Of a DNA stretch of 38,756 nucleotides, positions 18,263 through 25,064 are shown one piece after another. The DNA is taken from positions 1-38,756 of IMG/VR virus record IMGVR_UViG_3300009009_000025, one strand, 5' to 3'. Origin of the DNA: a virus. The position numbers and the translations under genes were made by a program. How positions within the stretch are numbered: position 1 is the first letter of the stretch; every line of letters starts with the position of its first letter. The notes under the pieces are model-generated. The model did no database searches. It had not been told where the DNA came from and was given only the letters and a program-made list of their open reading frames with translations.

Positions 18263-18480
18263 TGGTTCCAAGTAAAGGCCTCTGCATAAGGAGCCATTTC
18301 ATACCCCGGATCGTCTGGAAATACCTCTTCAAATACATATTTTTCCCGCGTCCAGCCGCGTCCTTGAAACAGTCCGACAATCGACTGCCAGAGAGTAAGC
18401 GATACCACTTTGCCTGTGTATCTCCGTTCGTATCTTTGTGAAAGAGGCATAGTTTGGTTTTTAGTTGAGTGTTTGGGCAT
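18259..18480 (-). CDS. Hypothetical protein, 73 aa
   Basis: ATG at 18480; the stop overlaps the terminase start (ATGA). A second ATG ten residues in is possible. Sequence ends 'FPDDPGYEMAPYAEAFTWNQ', rich in aromatic and acidic residues. Six bases follow the stop of the 210-aa gene upstream. Not recognised. Position would suit a small packaging protein, but nothing in the sequence shows a DNA-binding motif. Confidence 0.6.
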   Translation of the reverse strand: MPKHSTKNQTMPLSQRYERRYTGKVVSLTLWQSIVGLFQGRGWTREKYVFEEVFPDDPGYEMAPYAEAFTWNQ

Positions 18481-18486
18481 AGCGGC

Positions 18487-19119
18487 TCAGTAGGCCCACT
18501 TAGCATCTCCCAGTATCTCGTCTGAATCAAGCCACCACTCATCCCACTGGTTGTTACTGGCGGCGTCCCAGCTCGGGATGTTAGAAGCAGCGTCTTTCTT
18601 CGTCAAGGACACCGGCAGCCATTTGATGCGGTTGTTCGGGTAGATAGCAATCTGCCCGTTCTCCAGTTTCAAAACGTTCGCTTCTTTGTGCTCCTCCAGC
18701 AGTTCTGAGTCACCGATGTCCATGAGCCCGGAGGCTTGTCCTTCCGGCAGGTAGTCGATGGTGAACCAGTAGTGTCCTCGGATAGGCGGGCAGCCTTTAC
18801 CCAGATTCACTAGCACAGGAACATCGGAGAGTTGGTCCTTGCGCCAGACTTCAATGGAGCCCGACAGACACTCCCACATCTGGACTTTGTGAAGAGGGAG
18901 ATCGGTTGTGCTGTCTTCTGGCTCCGACCAGAACAAGCAGTGAGGGGGCACCTTGTCGTAGCAGGCGGCGAACCGATCCACCCACACCTGAAAGCAGAGT
19001 GGCCGGTTGCGCATAGCTCGAACAGAGACCAGCCACGCAGGCTCAAACTCCTTGTCCGAGCCTCCGAAGGCGTCACACCGGACGAAGACGCGGGCTTTTG
19101 GGCAGTTCACGTTTCTCAT
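18487..19119 (-). CDS. Hypothetical protein, 210 aa
   Basis: Start MRNVNCPKARVFVRCDAFGG overlaps the stop of the DUF6378 gene (ATGA). The sequence is rich in Trp and Cys with beta-like segments ('GHYWFTIDYLPEGQASG', 'LPLHKVQMWECLSG') and ends in an acidic, Trp-rich tail ('NNQWDEWWLDSDEILG'). No known motif. Compact soluble protein in the terminase-proximal operon; a role in packaging or DNA modification cannot be told. Confidence 0.65.
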   Translation of the reverse strand: MRNVNCPKARVFVRCDAFGGSDKEFEPAWLVSVRAMRNRPLCFQVWVDRFAACYDKVPPHCLFWSEPEDSTTDLPLHKVQMWECLSGSIEVWRKDQLSDVPVLVNLGKGCPPIRGHYWFTIDYLPEGQASGLMDIGDSELLEEHKEANVLKLENGQIAIYPNNRIKWLPVSLTKKDAASNIPSWDAASNNQWDEWWLDSDEILGDAKWAY

Positions 19120-19913
19120 GCTTCACCTCCTTCCAGCTCCGATCCTAACGCCGCATAGCCAATGATGTCGAGCCAGTTGTCGCGTTTTGCGCTCGTCACT
19201 CCCCTCGACACTTTCAGGAGGATCATCATGGAGGCGACATCTCTCGCGGTGATCTCGACGCCTTTGTAGGTGGTCCAGAGAGCCGCGATGCGCTCGAAGC
19301 TAGCCTTCGCATCTCCGTAGCTGGAGGCGCGGTCTCCTCGGATCAGGTCACGGGCTTCTTCGAGGATGTCAGGCTCGCAGACTGGGTTCGGAGTATAGTT
19401 CTCAGGCAGCGACACGTTGAGCGGGATGGCGTAGTGGTGATCTCCAGGAATAGCCGCAAGAGCTTCGTTGTCCCAGCCTTTAGCGGAGGACCAGAACAAC
19501 GACCCGTCTGGCAGCTTCTGCCACCTTTTCGGTCCTGTGTATGGGATGTGAGTCGAAGGCGGTGTAGGAGCATCTCCACTCTCCCATAAATCGAAGATGG
19601 GGTTCTTCTCAAGCGCGGGCACTTCTTCAAATCGAGTCACGTTGTCCCGCTGAAAGCGAGACGTGTCGTAACATTCTTCAGATGGTGAAGGAGTCGTGGA
19701 AAAGGCGGGCGCGGAGCCAAGCGGAACAGCGTAGAGATACTCAGGACGCGCTATTAGTGGTTTGTGAGCACCTAGCCACGTTTGTTTCTCTGCCGACCAA
19801 ATTAGTGATCCGTTGGGTAAGTGCTGGCAAGTGCAGGGACCGGCGTATAGGGTGTGAGTTTCCGGCGTTTTTATTTCTTCCCATCCTTTGGATGTGTGGA
19901 CTGTGTCGGGCAT
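19116..19913 (-). CDS. DUF6378-domain protein with an internal N-terminal repeat, 265 aa
   Basis: Residues about 183-259 ('ILEEARDLIRGDRASSYG', 'ITARDVASMMILLKVSRG', 'KRDNWLDIIGYAALGSEL') match the DUF6378 pattern known from many phages, whose function is not established. The N-terminal part holds two copies of a ~42-residue unit at 23-65 and 125-165, each shaped 'Y-[AT]-G-P ... LP[ND]GSL[IF]WS ... YA[VI]PL', separated by a Pro/Ser-rich linker. The repeat looks like a small beta-domain that could bind a ligand or partner. ATGA overlap with the downstream gene; five bases after the HNH stop. Confidence 0.7.
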   Translation of the reverse strand: MPDTVHTSKGWEEIKTPETHTLYAGPCTCQHLPNGSLIWSAEKQTWLGAHKPLIARPEYLYAVPLGSAPAFSTTPSPSEECYDTSRFQRDNVTRFEEVPALEKNPIFDLWESGDAPTPPSTHIPYTGPKRWQKLPDGSLFWSSAKGWDNEALAAIPGDHHYAIPLNVSLPENYTPNPVCEPDILEEARDLIRGDRASSYGDAKASFERIAALWTTYKGVEITARDVASMMILLKVSRGVTSAKRDNWLDIIGYAALGSELEGGEA

Positions 19914-19918
19914 AGTAG

Positions 19919-20209
19919 TTAAAACGGTTCGTTATCTTCTTTTTCCTGCTGACGTTTAAAGTCAGCAACAGTTTTCTTTTTGTGGCATTTGTGACGGCAG
20001 AGCAACTGGAGGTTCCCCTCCTTGTGCTGGCGTCGGTAGAAGCTGACTCGGTGGCTAGTGTCCATGTCTCGGTGGTGGGCTGGTCCTTGAGGAATGATAC
20101 AGTCGAAATCAAGGTGCTTGTCTGTCCCACACTCGAAGCAGGCTCCGCCGAGCTTGAACATCAGTTCAAACCGAGCTTTCCTTGCCCACTCTTTCTGACG
20201 TTTAGCCAT
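19919..20209 (-). CDS. HNH endonuclease, 96 aa
   Basis: Zinc-binding C24/C27 (CFECG), then the histidine pair in 'IIPQGPAHHRDMDTSH', and C70/C74 with the last histidine in 'GNLQLLCRHKCHKKKT'. This is the compact HNH/beta-beta-alpha-metal fold. In phages such proteins often lie near the terminase and take part in packaging-associated cleavage, although others are homing enzymes. Its start overlaps the end of the 90-aa gene upstream by eight bases. Confidence 0.8.
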   Translation of the reverse strand: MAKRQKEWARKARFELMFKLGGACFECGTDKHLDFDCIIPQGPAHHRDMDTSHRVSFYRRQHKEGNLQLLCRHKCHKKKTVADFKRQQEKEDNEPF

Positions 20210-20474
20210 GGATTACTTCTGGAAGTGGTATGAGAATTTCTGTGCTAAAAGGTAACTCTCCGCCCATGGAGATATGTGCTCCGAACGTCTGCATAAGTTC
20301 CCACATCTGCCATTGCGACCATCCTTCCGCATCATTTGGCTCTTTATATTCCCAACGCGCAGGTCCAGGTAGCCGACGCATAAGTTCATCGTGCTCGGCT
20401 CGATGTATAGCTAAACCCTTTTTGGTCAGCTTAACTCGGACGTTGTGGTTGATGTTAAAATGTAGATTGCTCAT
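20202..20474 (-). CDS. Conserved-type phage hypothetical protein, 90 aa
   Basis: The frame is open further upstream, but the ATG at 20474 (MSNLHFNINHNVRVKLTKKG) follows the upstream stop by seven bases. The pattern 'VKLTKKGLAIHRAEHDEL', then 'EGWSQWQMWELMQTFG' and 'LPFSTEI' resembles a small protein common in phages, with no function known to me. Helical middle, no catalytic residues evident. Confidence 0.7.
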   Translation of the reverse strand: MSNLHFNINHNVRVKLTKKGLAIHRAEHDELMRRLPGPARWEYKEPNDAEGWSQWQMWELMQTFGAHISMGGELPFSTEILIPLPEVIHG

Positions 20475-20481
20475 CTGTAGA

Positions 20482-20769
20482 TTATTCTTTGTGGTAACGT
20501 GCGAGAGCTTGGACTCGGTGTTTCTTGGCGCAGACAGAGCACATGGCTTTGCCTGGACGAGCCTTGGACTCGGCACATTGAGTGCATATTCCCCCAGCTC
20601 GAAGTGCTCGGTAGCGGTCGTTCTGGTAAGCCTTCACGTCTCGGACCTTGTACTCAACTTTGTAGGGTCCGCGAGGCTTGCCAAGGGTCGCTCTGATAGC
20701 CGACACCTTTTTGTTTGAAGAGAGCGACTCGTCTTCAATGATTTCTCGGATTCGTTTCAGGTAGTTCAT
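20482..20769 (-). CDS. Zinc-ribbon protein, 95 aa
   Basis: The N-terminal half is basic and helical, and the C-terminal half has two CxxC pairs (C62/C65 'CTQC', C77/C80 'CSVC') followed by 'AKKHRVQALARYHK'. The spacing matches small phage zinc fingers that sit beside HNH or terminase genes and are presumed nucleic-acid binding. Coupled by ATGA to the upstream 92-aa gene. Confidence 0.7.
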   Translation of the reverse strand: MNYLKRIREIIEDESLSSNKKVSAIRATLGKPRGPYKVEYKVRDVKAYQNDRYRALRAGGICTQCAESKARPGKAMCSVCAKKHRVQALARYHKE

Positions 20770-21044
20770 TTTGATTCAGGCCAAGCGAAGGCTGCGGTTG
20801 TGGGGTGTAGAGCTTTCATAATAATGCGGTAGCCATCAGGCTTGATTGCGCCCTCTGTAAGTTTTGCAAATGCTTGCCATTTCAGATCCATCTCTCTGAG
20901 CACGGATAAAAAGGCTTGATCTGTTTTTACCTTGCGATTTTTCACAAGCTCTGAGGTCTCTTTGTCGAAGTCAATGCCGATACGGCTAAGGGTTTCAGGA
21001 GACGGGCTTTGATTAAATAAGTGTGCGTAGTCTTTTGCTTTCAT
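20766..21044 (-). CDS. Hypothetical protein, 92 aa
   Basis: ATG at 21044 (MKAKDYAHLFNQ) overlaps the last base of the helicase stop (TGATG); the longer upstream extension only shadows the helicase gene. GAGGA in the helicase's last codons is placed as its ribosome binding site. Helical, charged ('AFLSVLREMDLKWQAFAKL'), no Cys. Function unknown; translational coupling suggests it is made in step with the SNF2 helicase. Confidence 0.65.
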   Translation of the reverse strand: MKAKDYAHLFNQSPSPETLSRIGIDFDKETSELVKNRKVKTDQAFLSVLREMDLKWQAFAKLTEGAIKPDGYRIIMKALHPTTAAFAWPESK

Positions 21045-23575
21045 CAGCAAAAATCCTCTTCGTGTTTGATGGTTAGTTTCTTCCTTGGCACCGCGCCTTC
21101 GCGGTAAGATTCTAGTAGCTGGAGCGCAGTTAAGAGTCGGTCCTCTGTTACCTTTTTCTCCTCGATCACCGTAGCTACGGCGTAGTCCACTGTGTCTGGC
21201 ACCATGAGCCGGTAAACGGTCACGACACTCCCCTGCCCTCGTCGGTCGAGACGGGCGATCATCTGCTCGTAATCCTCTCGACTGTAGGTTAATGTCAGCC
21301 AGACGAGCGTATTGCCTCCGTGTTGGAGGTTGAGCCCGTGTCCGACGCTTTTCGGGTGAGCGACCAAGATGGGGATCTTCTTGTTGTTCCAATCCTCCAA
21401 AAGCTGTTTCTGTGGGGTTTGATTTTTGGCGTCCGCAAAGAATTTAGCCTTGGGAAAGTATTTTCGCAGCCTCTCCTGTTCATGCCGGAAAGCACATGCC
21501 ACCAGCACCGGACCTTCCGTTTGCTTGATGATCTTCTCCAGGGCTTTGATCTTCAGGTCGTGGATGTCGTGCCACTTGCTGTCGGCGTCGTAGATGCTGC
21601 CGGAGGTGAACTGAAGTAGCTTCGCTACCAGTGCTGCGGCGTTCGGTGCTGTGATCTCGGCTGACTTCAACTGGAGCACCAGTTCCTTCTCGAACTCCTT
21701 GTAGTCGTGGATCAGGTTCTTCGGCAGATGCACTTCCACGTCCTCGACCACTGTCTCCGGCAGGTTGAGCCAATCCTTCGAGCGGAGCGTGAGAGTGATG
21801 TCCGCCAGTCGGTTCTCAATGGCTTCGTTGGAGCCGTGGAGTTCTTTCCACTTATATCCTCCGTAGCCGGTCTGTTTGAAATACGTTTGCTTGAAATGCT
21901 CGAAGGCTCGTCCGAGACGCTTGCCATTATCGGTGAACCTAGCTTGAGCGAAGAGATCAAGGAGGGAGTTAGGCGCAGGGGTGCCTGTAAGCGCCCAGAT
22001 ACGTTTGTGTTGGTCATGGGGTATTTCTCTTCTGTAAAGATTGGCACGTTTGGAAGTGGGGTTTTTGAGCTTGGTGCAATTATGCACAAGGCAGCCATTT
22101 ACGCTGTACGATGGATGCCCAGAGACGCTAAGGTCGTAGAAACGTATGACTCCGTCTCTGGACCTAAAGCGGCGAAGTCGAATATCTGTTGATTCGTAAA
22201 TCTCAACACTCTCCACCCTTTTTGAGCCAAAACTTCGGTCTTCTTTTGGTCCTTCACTTTGACCTTCCGAGACTTGTGAGTGAATCCGTCCACTTCGATA
22301 GACAGCTTCCGGCTCTCGCAGCCAATATCCAGCTTGTAGTGGTGGGGTATCCGATCCTTGTGGAAGAGACCTTTCGTCTTGAATATGTACTCCATCTTCC
22401 ACAACCCCGGTTCTATCGAGTTCAAAAGTTGGAACAGAAAATTTTGCGGGTCTGAAGCGGGGCGACCGTTCCCACCTTGCACTAGCGGTCTGTGCTTGAT
22501 CCTCTTCAGTGTAGCACTCAGGCGATCCCGGGACACGTCGTTCAGCATAGGCTTTAAGTTTGCTATGCGGTCTAGCTGTTTCAACGAACTCTCTGACCCT
22601 GAAGCGTAAAACTTTTTCATCCCGCTCGACAACTTCCCGCGAAGTTCGGCAGTCCACACAGGTTTGTGGCTCGACTGCATTCTCCATTTCGCTGAGCAGG
22701 ATGTCCCGCAGAAGCGTTTCTTGCTTTTGTGCGGGATAAAAGGTGTCTTGCACCATTCGCAAGGAATTGTCGATTTTGGTGGACGGGCCGCCCACTGCTC
22801 TTTCAGTTTCACTCCTGTGCTCAAGGTGGAACATTGCTTGCTGCAAAAACGAGTCTTCATGCCATTGCTGTGGTCCTTCGGCATGTAAGCCGTTTTGCAC
22901 CATTCGCACACTCTCGGATGTCGAGGCAACGCAGGTCTCCCCCCTTTGGAGGTCTTTGGCTTGGACCCATCCGTCTGAGGTGAAGAACAGATGGGTGTCG
23001 CTGCACCAGATGTCTTGTCCGTCGATGCGGACTTTGGCAATACGTTTTGGCTGATTGATGTGGACATGAGTAACAAACCCTACCCCTTGCGCATTAAATA
23101 CGCAATCACCTTTTTTCACTTTCTCGATGGGTTTTTTACCAGCAGGCGTGTCAACCAGTGTCCCAGACGCAAAGCACTCATCTACGATCAGCGTATCGTA
23201 AGGGAGTCCGAGCCCCAGGCTTCTCCGAGTCTTCACCAACTCTACAAGCTTGGGGATGGACTCGTAGTTGCAGACGTAGATGTGAGCCTTTCCTTGCAGG
23301 AACGCACGCTTGCCCGCAGGTGAGCGCAGGTTCGCCACCTTCATCCATTTGAAGTCGTCCCACCGCTCGACCTCCAGAGGCCAAGTCAGGTTCGCCACAC
23401 GCATTGGAGCGAGGACGAGGGTGCCTACGGTCTGCTTGCGTTGGAACAGCTTGTTCACAGCACTCAACGAAGCCGCCGTCTTCCCGATGCCAACGCCGAC
23501 GAAGCCGAGAGCGTGCAGGTGGTCGAGCAGGTGCTGGGTCAGCAGATCCTGGGGTTCTGAGGAAGGGAATTTCAT
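21044..23575 (-). CDS. SNF2-family DNA helicase with an in-frame intein, 843 aa precursor (477 aa spliced)
   Basis: Motif I is 'GVGIGKT' at 26-32. Motif II is split: DE (132-133) precedes the intein and the sequence resumes at C500 with 'CTKLKNP', giving a normal DExxK-type SNF2 box after splicing. 'WALTGTPAPNSLLDLFAQ' (~527) is motif III and 'QMIARLDRRGQG' (771-782) is motif VI, the arginine-finger box. Such SF2 translocases remodel replication or recombination intermediates in phages with this DUF2800/DUF2815/VRR-NUC set. ATGA with the upstream gene and TGATG with the downstream one. It ends EEDFC, like three other replication proteins here. Splicing must occur for activity, since the intein interrupts the ATPase site. 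Confidence 0.85.
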   Translation of the reverse strand: MKFPSSEPQDLLTQHLLDHLHALGFVGVGIGKTAASLSAVNKLFQRKQTVGTLVLAPMRVANLTWPLEVERWDDFKWMKVANLRSPAGKRAFLQGKAHIYVCNYESIPKLVELVKTRRSLGLGLPYDTLIVDECFASGTLVDTPAGKKPIEKVKKGDCVFNAQGVGFVTHVHINQPKRIAKVRIDGQDIWCSDTHLFFTSDGWVQAKDLQRGETCVASTSESVRMVQNGLHAEGPQQWHEDSFLQQAMFHLEHRSETERAVGGPSTKIDNSLRMVQDTFYPAQKQETLLRDILLSEMENAVEPQTCVDCRTSREVVERDEKVLRFRVREFVETARPHSKLKAYAERRVPGSPECYTEEDQAQTASARWERSPRFRPAKFSVPTFELDRTGVVEDGVHIQDERSLPQGSDTPPLQAGYWLREPEAVYRSGRIHSQVSEGQSEGPKEDRSFGSKRVESVEIYESTDIRLRRFRSRDGVIRFYDLSVSGHPSYSVNGCLVHNCTKLKNPTSKRANLYRREIPHDQHKRIWALTGTPAPNSLLDLFAQARFTDNGKRLGRAFEHFKQTYFKQTGYGGYKWKELHGSNEAIENRLADITLTLRSKDWLNLPETVVEDVEVHLPKNLIHDYKEFEKELVLQLKSAEITAPNAAALVAKLLQFTSGSIYDADSKWHDIHDLKIKALEKIIKQTEGPVLVACAFRHEQERLRKYFPKAKFFADAKNQTPQKQLLEDWNNKKIPILVAHPKSVGHGLNLQHGGNTLVWLTLTYSREDYEQMIARLDRRGQGSVVTVYRLMVPDTVDYAVATVIEEKKVTEDRLLTALQLLESYREGAVPRKKLTIKHEEDFC
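22079..23176 (-). mobile_element. Intein in helicase motif II (366 aa)
   Basis: The intein covers precursor residues 134-499. N-terminal block A begins with nucleophile Cys ('CFASGTLVDTPAGKK'), block B carries S192-D-T-H195 ('WCSDTHLFFTSDGW'), block F is 'RFYDLSVSGHPSYSVNG', block G is 'CLVHN' and the +1 extein residue is Cys. All residues for class 1 splicing are present. The intein-frame middle (about 220-455) has no dodecapeptide LAGLIDADG or other endonuclease motif and reads as low-order Arg/Glu/Gln-rich sequence. The nuclease is instead in another frame of the same DNA. Confidence 0.88.
22099..23067 (-). CDS. Vsr/EDxHD-like homing endonuclease encoded in a second frame inside the intein, 322 aa
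   Basis: The frame is shifted by one base from the helicase and stays inside the intein DNA. The likely start is ATG 23067, ten bases after AGGG; a TTG at 23076 is an alternative. Two zinc-finger units follow: C54/C57...C75/C79 and C103/C106...C120/C124 (both 'CEWCKT...FC'). The C-terminal nuclease part has D247 ('YKLD'), E258 and D260 ('IEVDGFTH'), H264, D273 and 'KGWRVLRFTN'. This is the Vsr/DUF559 fold used by EDxHD homing enzymes of phage introns and split inteins. It presumably cuts intein-free helicase alleles and so spreads the intein. Confidence 0.8.
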   Translation of the reverse strand: MSTSISQNVLPKSASTDKTSGAATPICSSPQTDGSKPKTSKGGRPALPRHPRVCEWCKTAYMPKDHSNGMKTRFCSKQCSTLSTGVKLKEQWAARPPKSTIPCEWCKTPFIPHKSKKRFCGTSCSAKWRMQSSHKPVWTAELRGKLSSGMKKFYASGSESSLKQLDRIANLKPMLNDVSRDRLSATLKRIKHRPLVQGGNGRPASDPQNFLFQLLNSIEPGLWKMEYIFKTKGLFHKDRIPHHYKLDIGCESRKLSIEVDGFTHKSRKVKVKDQKKTEVLAQKGWRVLRFTNQQIFDFAALGPETESYVSTTLASLGIHRTA

Positions 23576-23895
23576 GGTTGATCTCGCTTCCAGATTATTC
23601 GGTAGCCCTTCTCTAGAACTCGGTCGGTGTAGGGAAGCACCAACAGCTCTTCAAACGCTGCGTCTGGGTAGCCGGGACCAAAAGGCACTTCAACGTAGTT
23701 TCCGTTCTCGTAGTTATACCGGCGCATGAATATATCTGAAAAGACTCGGATTCCTGGCGGCTTATCTTCTATGAGACGACAACCTTCAGAAGAAGTAAAA
23801 ACCACGCAGGACGTAGACTCGTCCGTGAGCCTTTTGATGGTGCTTTGCAAACCTTCAGTTGCTAGCGGGGTTGAGTCTGTGAGGGGTAAGGTCAT
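23572..23895 (-). CDS. Hypothetical protein, 107 aa
   Basis: ATG at 23895 (MTLPLTDSTPLATEG) overlaps the VRR-NUC stop (TGATG); the longer upstream frame is a shadow. Its stop overlaps the helicase start (ATGA), so it lies in a tightly coupled VRR-NUC / this gene / helicase trio. Mixed alpha/beta with 'FMRRYNYENGNYVEVPFG' and no Cys cluster. Function unknown; a helper of the helicase-nuclease pair is possible. Confidence 0.65.
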   Translation of the reverse strand: MTLPLTDSTPLATEGLQSTIKRLTDESTSCVVFTSSEGCRLIEDKPPGIRVFSDIFMRRYNYENGNYVEVPFGPGYPDAAFEELLVLPYTDRVLEKGYRIIWKRDQP

Positions 23896-24209
23896 CAACA
23901 AAATTCTCGATCTGTTTTCAATAGTTTCCGAATGAACTCGCAGCCGTCCTCGACGTTGTCGCACCAAGTAGCGAGGCAGTTCTGTTTCGTGAGTTTAATG
24001 ATCTCGCCCAGCTGGAGAGGCGTGGGCTTCTTGCCTTTGGCCTTCACTTCAAGGAACCCGATCACTCCTTGCGGAGTGATGATCATCCGGTCGGGGACGG
24101 CTCGGCGGGCGGGGCTGGTGAACTTGTAGAATAGGCAGTTGTGCTTCTTGGCGAACTCGCCGATTTTCTTCTCGATGTCTTTTTCGAGCTGGGGGCCGAT
24201 GGGTTTCAT
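23895..24209 (-). CDS. VRR-NUC domain nuclease, 104 aa
   Basis: ATG at 24209 (MKPIGPQLEKDIEKK) overlaps the upstream stop. D40 (VPDRMIITPQG), E54 and K56 (GFLEVKAKG) form the PD-(D/E)xK core of VRR-NUC, with Q66 further on. Stand-alone VRR-NUC proteins of about this length are standard in phage replication modules and are presumed to act on branched or flap DNA intermediates together with an SNF2 helicase, here encoded just downstream. C-terminus DREFC matches the tail shared with the helicase and primase. Confidence 0.85.
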   Translation of the reverse strand: MKPIGPQLEKDIEKKIGEFAKKHNCLFYKFTSPARRAVPDRMIITPQGVIGFLEVKAKGKKPTPLQLGEIIKLTKQNCLATWCDNVEDGCEFIRKLLKTDREFC

Positions 24210-24391
24210 GGTTTTGTCTGTTGGTTGAGGACCCACCAAACGATAGCTTCCAGTTCTTCGATAGCAAATCCGTCGTCCAAAGTGATTTCACCGGAACCTT
24301 TGTCCCAGTTCAAGTAGTGCCCGAGGTCATACAAACTCCCATCTGGCTGAATGGCTTTTGCCAGAATCTCACGGGCGCGTTCTTCGTTCAT
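24206..24391 (-). CDS. Small hypothetical protein, 61 aa
   Basis: Starts MNEERAREILAKAIQPDG one base after the stop of the exonuclease gene, and its own stop overlaps the VRR-NUC start. Acidic, with 'FAIEELEAIVWWVLNQ' as a C-terminal helix. Not recognised; tightly coupled position supports it being real. Confidence 0.6.
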   Translation of the reverse strand: MNEERAREILAKAIQPDGSLYDLGHYLNWDKGSGEITLDDGFAIEELEAIVWWVLNQQTKP

Positions 24392-24392
24392 A

Positions 24393-25025
24393 TCAGAATC
24401 CCACCTCCAGTTTGAGTTGCTGTTCTGCGTCCATCTCTGCCTGTTTCTCCGCCTTGCACAGCTCCTGGAAGCACGGTAGCAGGATCAGGTGGTTCACCTG
24501 CGAGATGGCGTCGTCGAGTGCGTTGTGGTGCGTGCCCGCGCGAGCAGGCATCTTGATGTGGAGGTACATCGCCTTGAGTGTTCGGTAGCAGCGGTCGTTC
24601 CAGAATATCCAGGGAGCCTCCATGCCGAGCTTGTCGTAAGCCGCTTTCAGAAGAGCGTTGTCGAAGTTGGCACCGTTGCCCCAGAGTTCGATGTTCGCAC
24701 AGTTGCAGTTGTCCCGCGCCTTGGCGTCTTCATTGTCACACCACATGCTAAAATTAGCGAGGGCGTAGTTGAGTTCGACAGACTCCTTCTGGAACTCAGC
24801 GCGAGCCTCGTCCGACTGCTTCATCCACCACTTGACGGTGTCCACGTCAATGAGGAGTCCGGCATCGACGCAGCTTTGCATGTCGATACGCATGTAGAAT
24901 GGCTCACCGTACGGTCCATTCTCGTCGAACTTGGTGGCTCCGATGGAGGTGATGATGGAGCCAGGGCGGGTGCCCATCGTTTCGAGGTCAACGCAGATGC
25001 GCGTGGGTTTGATTTTTGGTTGCAT
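24393..25025 (-). CDS. DEDDh 3'-5' exonuclease (DnaQ-like), 210 aa
   Basis: Exo I 'CVDLETMGTRPGS' gives D13 and E15; Exo II 'WGNGANFDNALLKAAY' gives D122; Exo III 'THHNALDDAISQ' gives H167 and D172, i.e. the DEDDh set. 'MGTRPGSIITSIGA' is characteristic of the phage/RNase-like 3'-5' exonuclease group related to Rv2179c. It may degrade nucleic acid ends or assist the polymerase, which carries its own DEDDy-type exonuclease, so a distinct role is likely. An operator copy and a weak -35 (TTGGAC) sit directly upstream, so this begins a transcription unit. Confidence 0.85.
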   Translation of the reverse strand: MQPKIKPTRICVDLETMGTRPGSIITSIGATKFDENGPYGEPFYMRIDMQSCVDAGLLIDVDTVKWWMKQSDEARAEFQKESVELNYALANFSMWCDNEDAKARDNCNCANIELWGNGANFDNALLKAAYDKLGMEAPWIFWNDRCYRTLKAMYLHIKMPARAGTHHNALDDAISQVNHLILLPCFQELCKAEKQAEMDAEQQLKLEVGF

Positions 25026-25040
25026 AGAGAAGTAAAGCTA

Positions 25041-25056
25041 TTTCAGTTTGTCGAAA
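25041..25056 (-). promoter_or_regulatory. Operator copy 2 (TTTCAGTTTGTCGAAA)
   Basis: Fits the 16-bp consensus, 15 bases before the exonuclease ATG and between the polymerase stop and this gene. A -35-like TTGGAC lies at 25064-25059; the matching -10 (TAGCTT) is weak. Role as an operator inferred from recurrence. Confidence 0.6.
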
Positions 25057-25064
25057 TTGTCCAA

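Noticed and set aside
22410-22990. Repeated 'RMVQ...' pattern in the intein frame, at first looking like an internal protein repeat
   Set aside because: It is the out-of-frame shadow of the two zinc-finger repeats in the overlapping nuclease gene.
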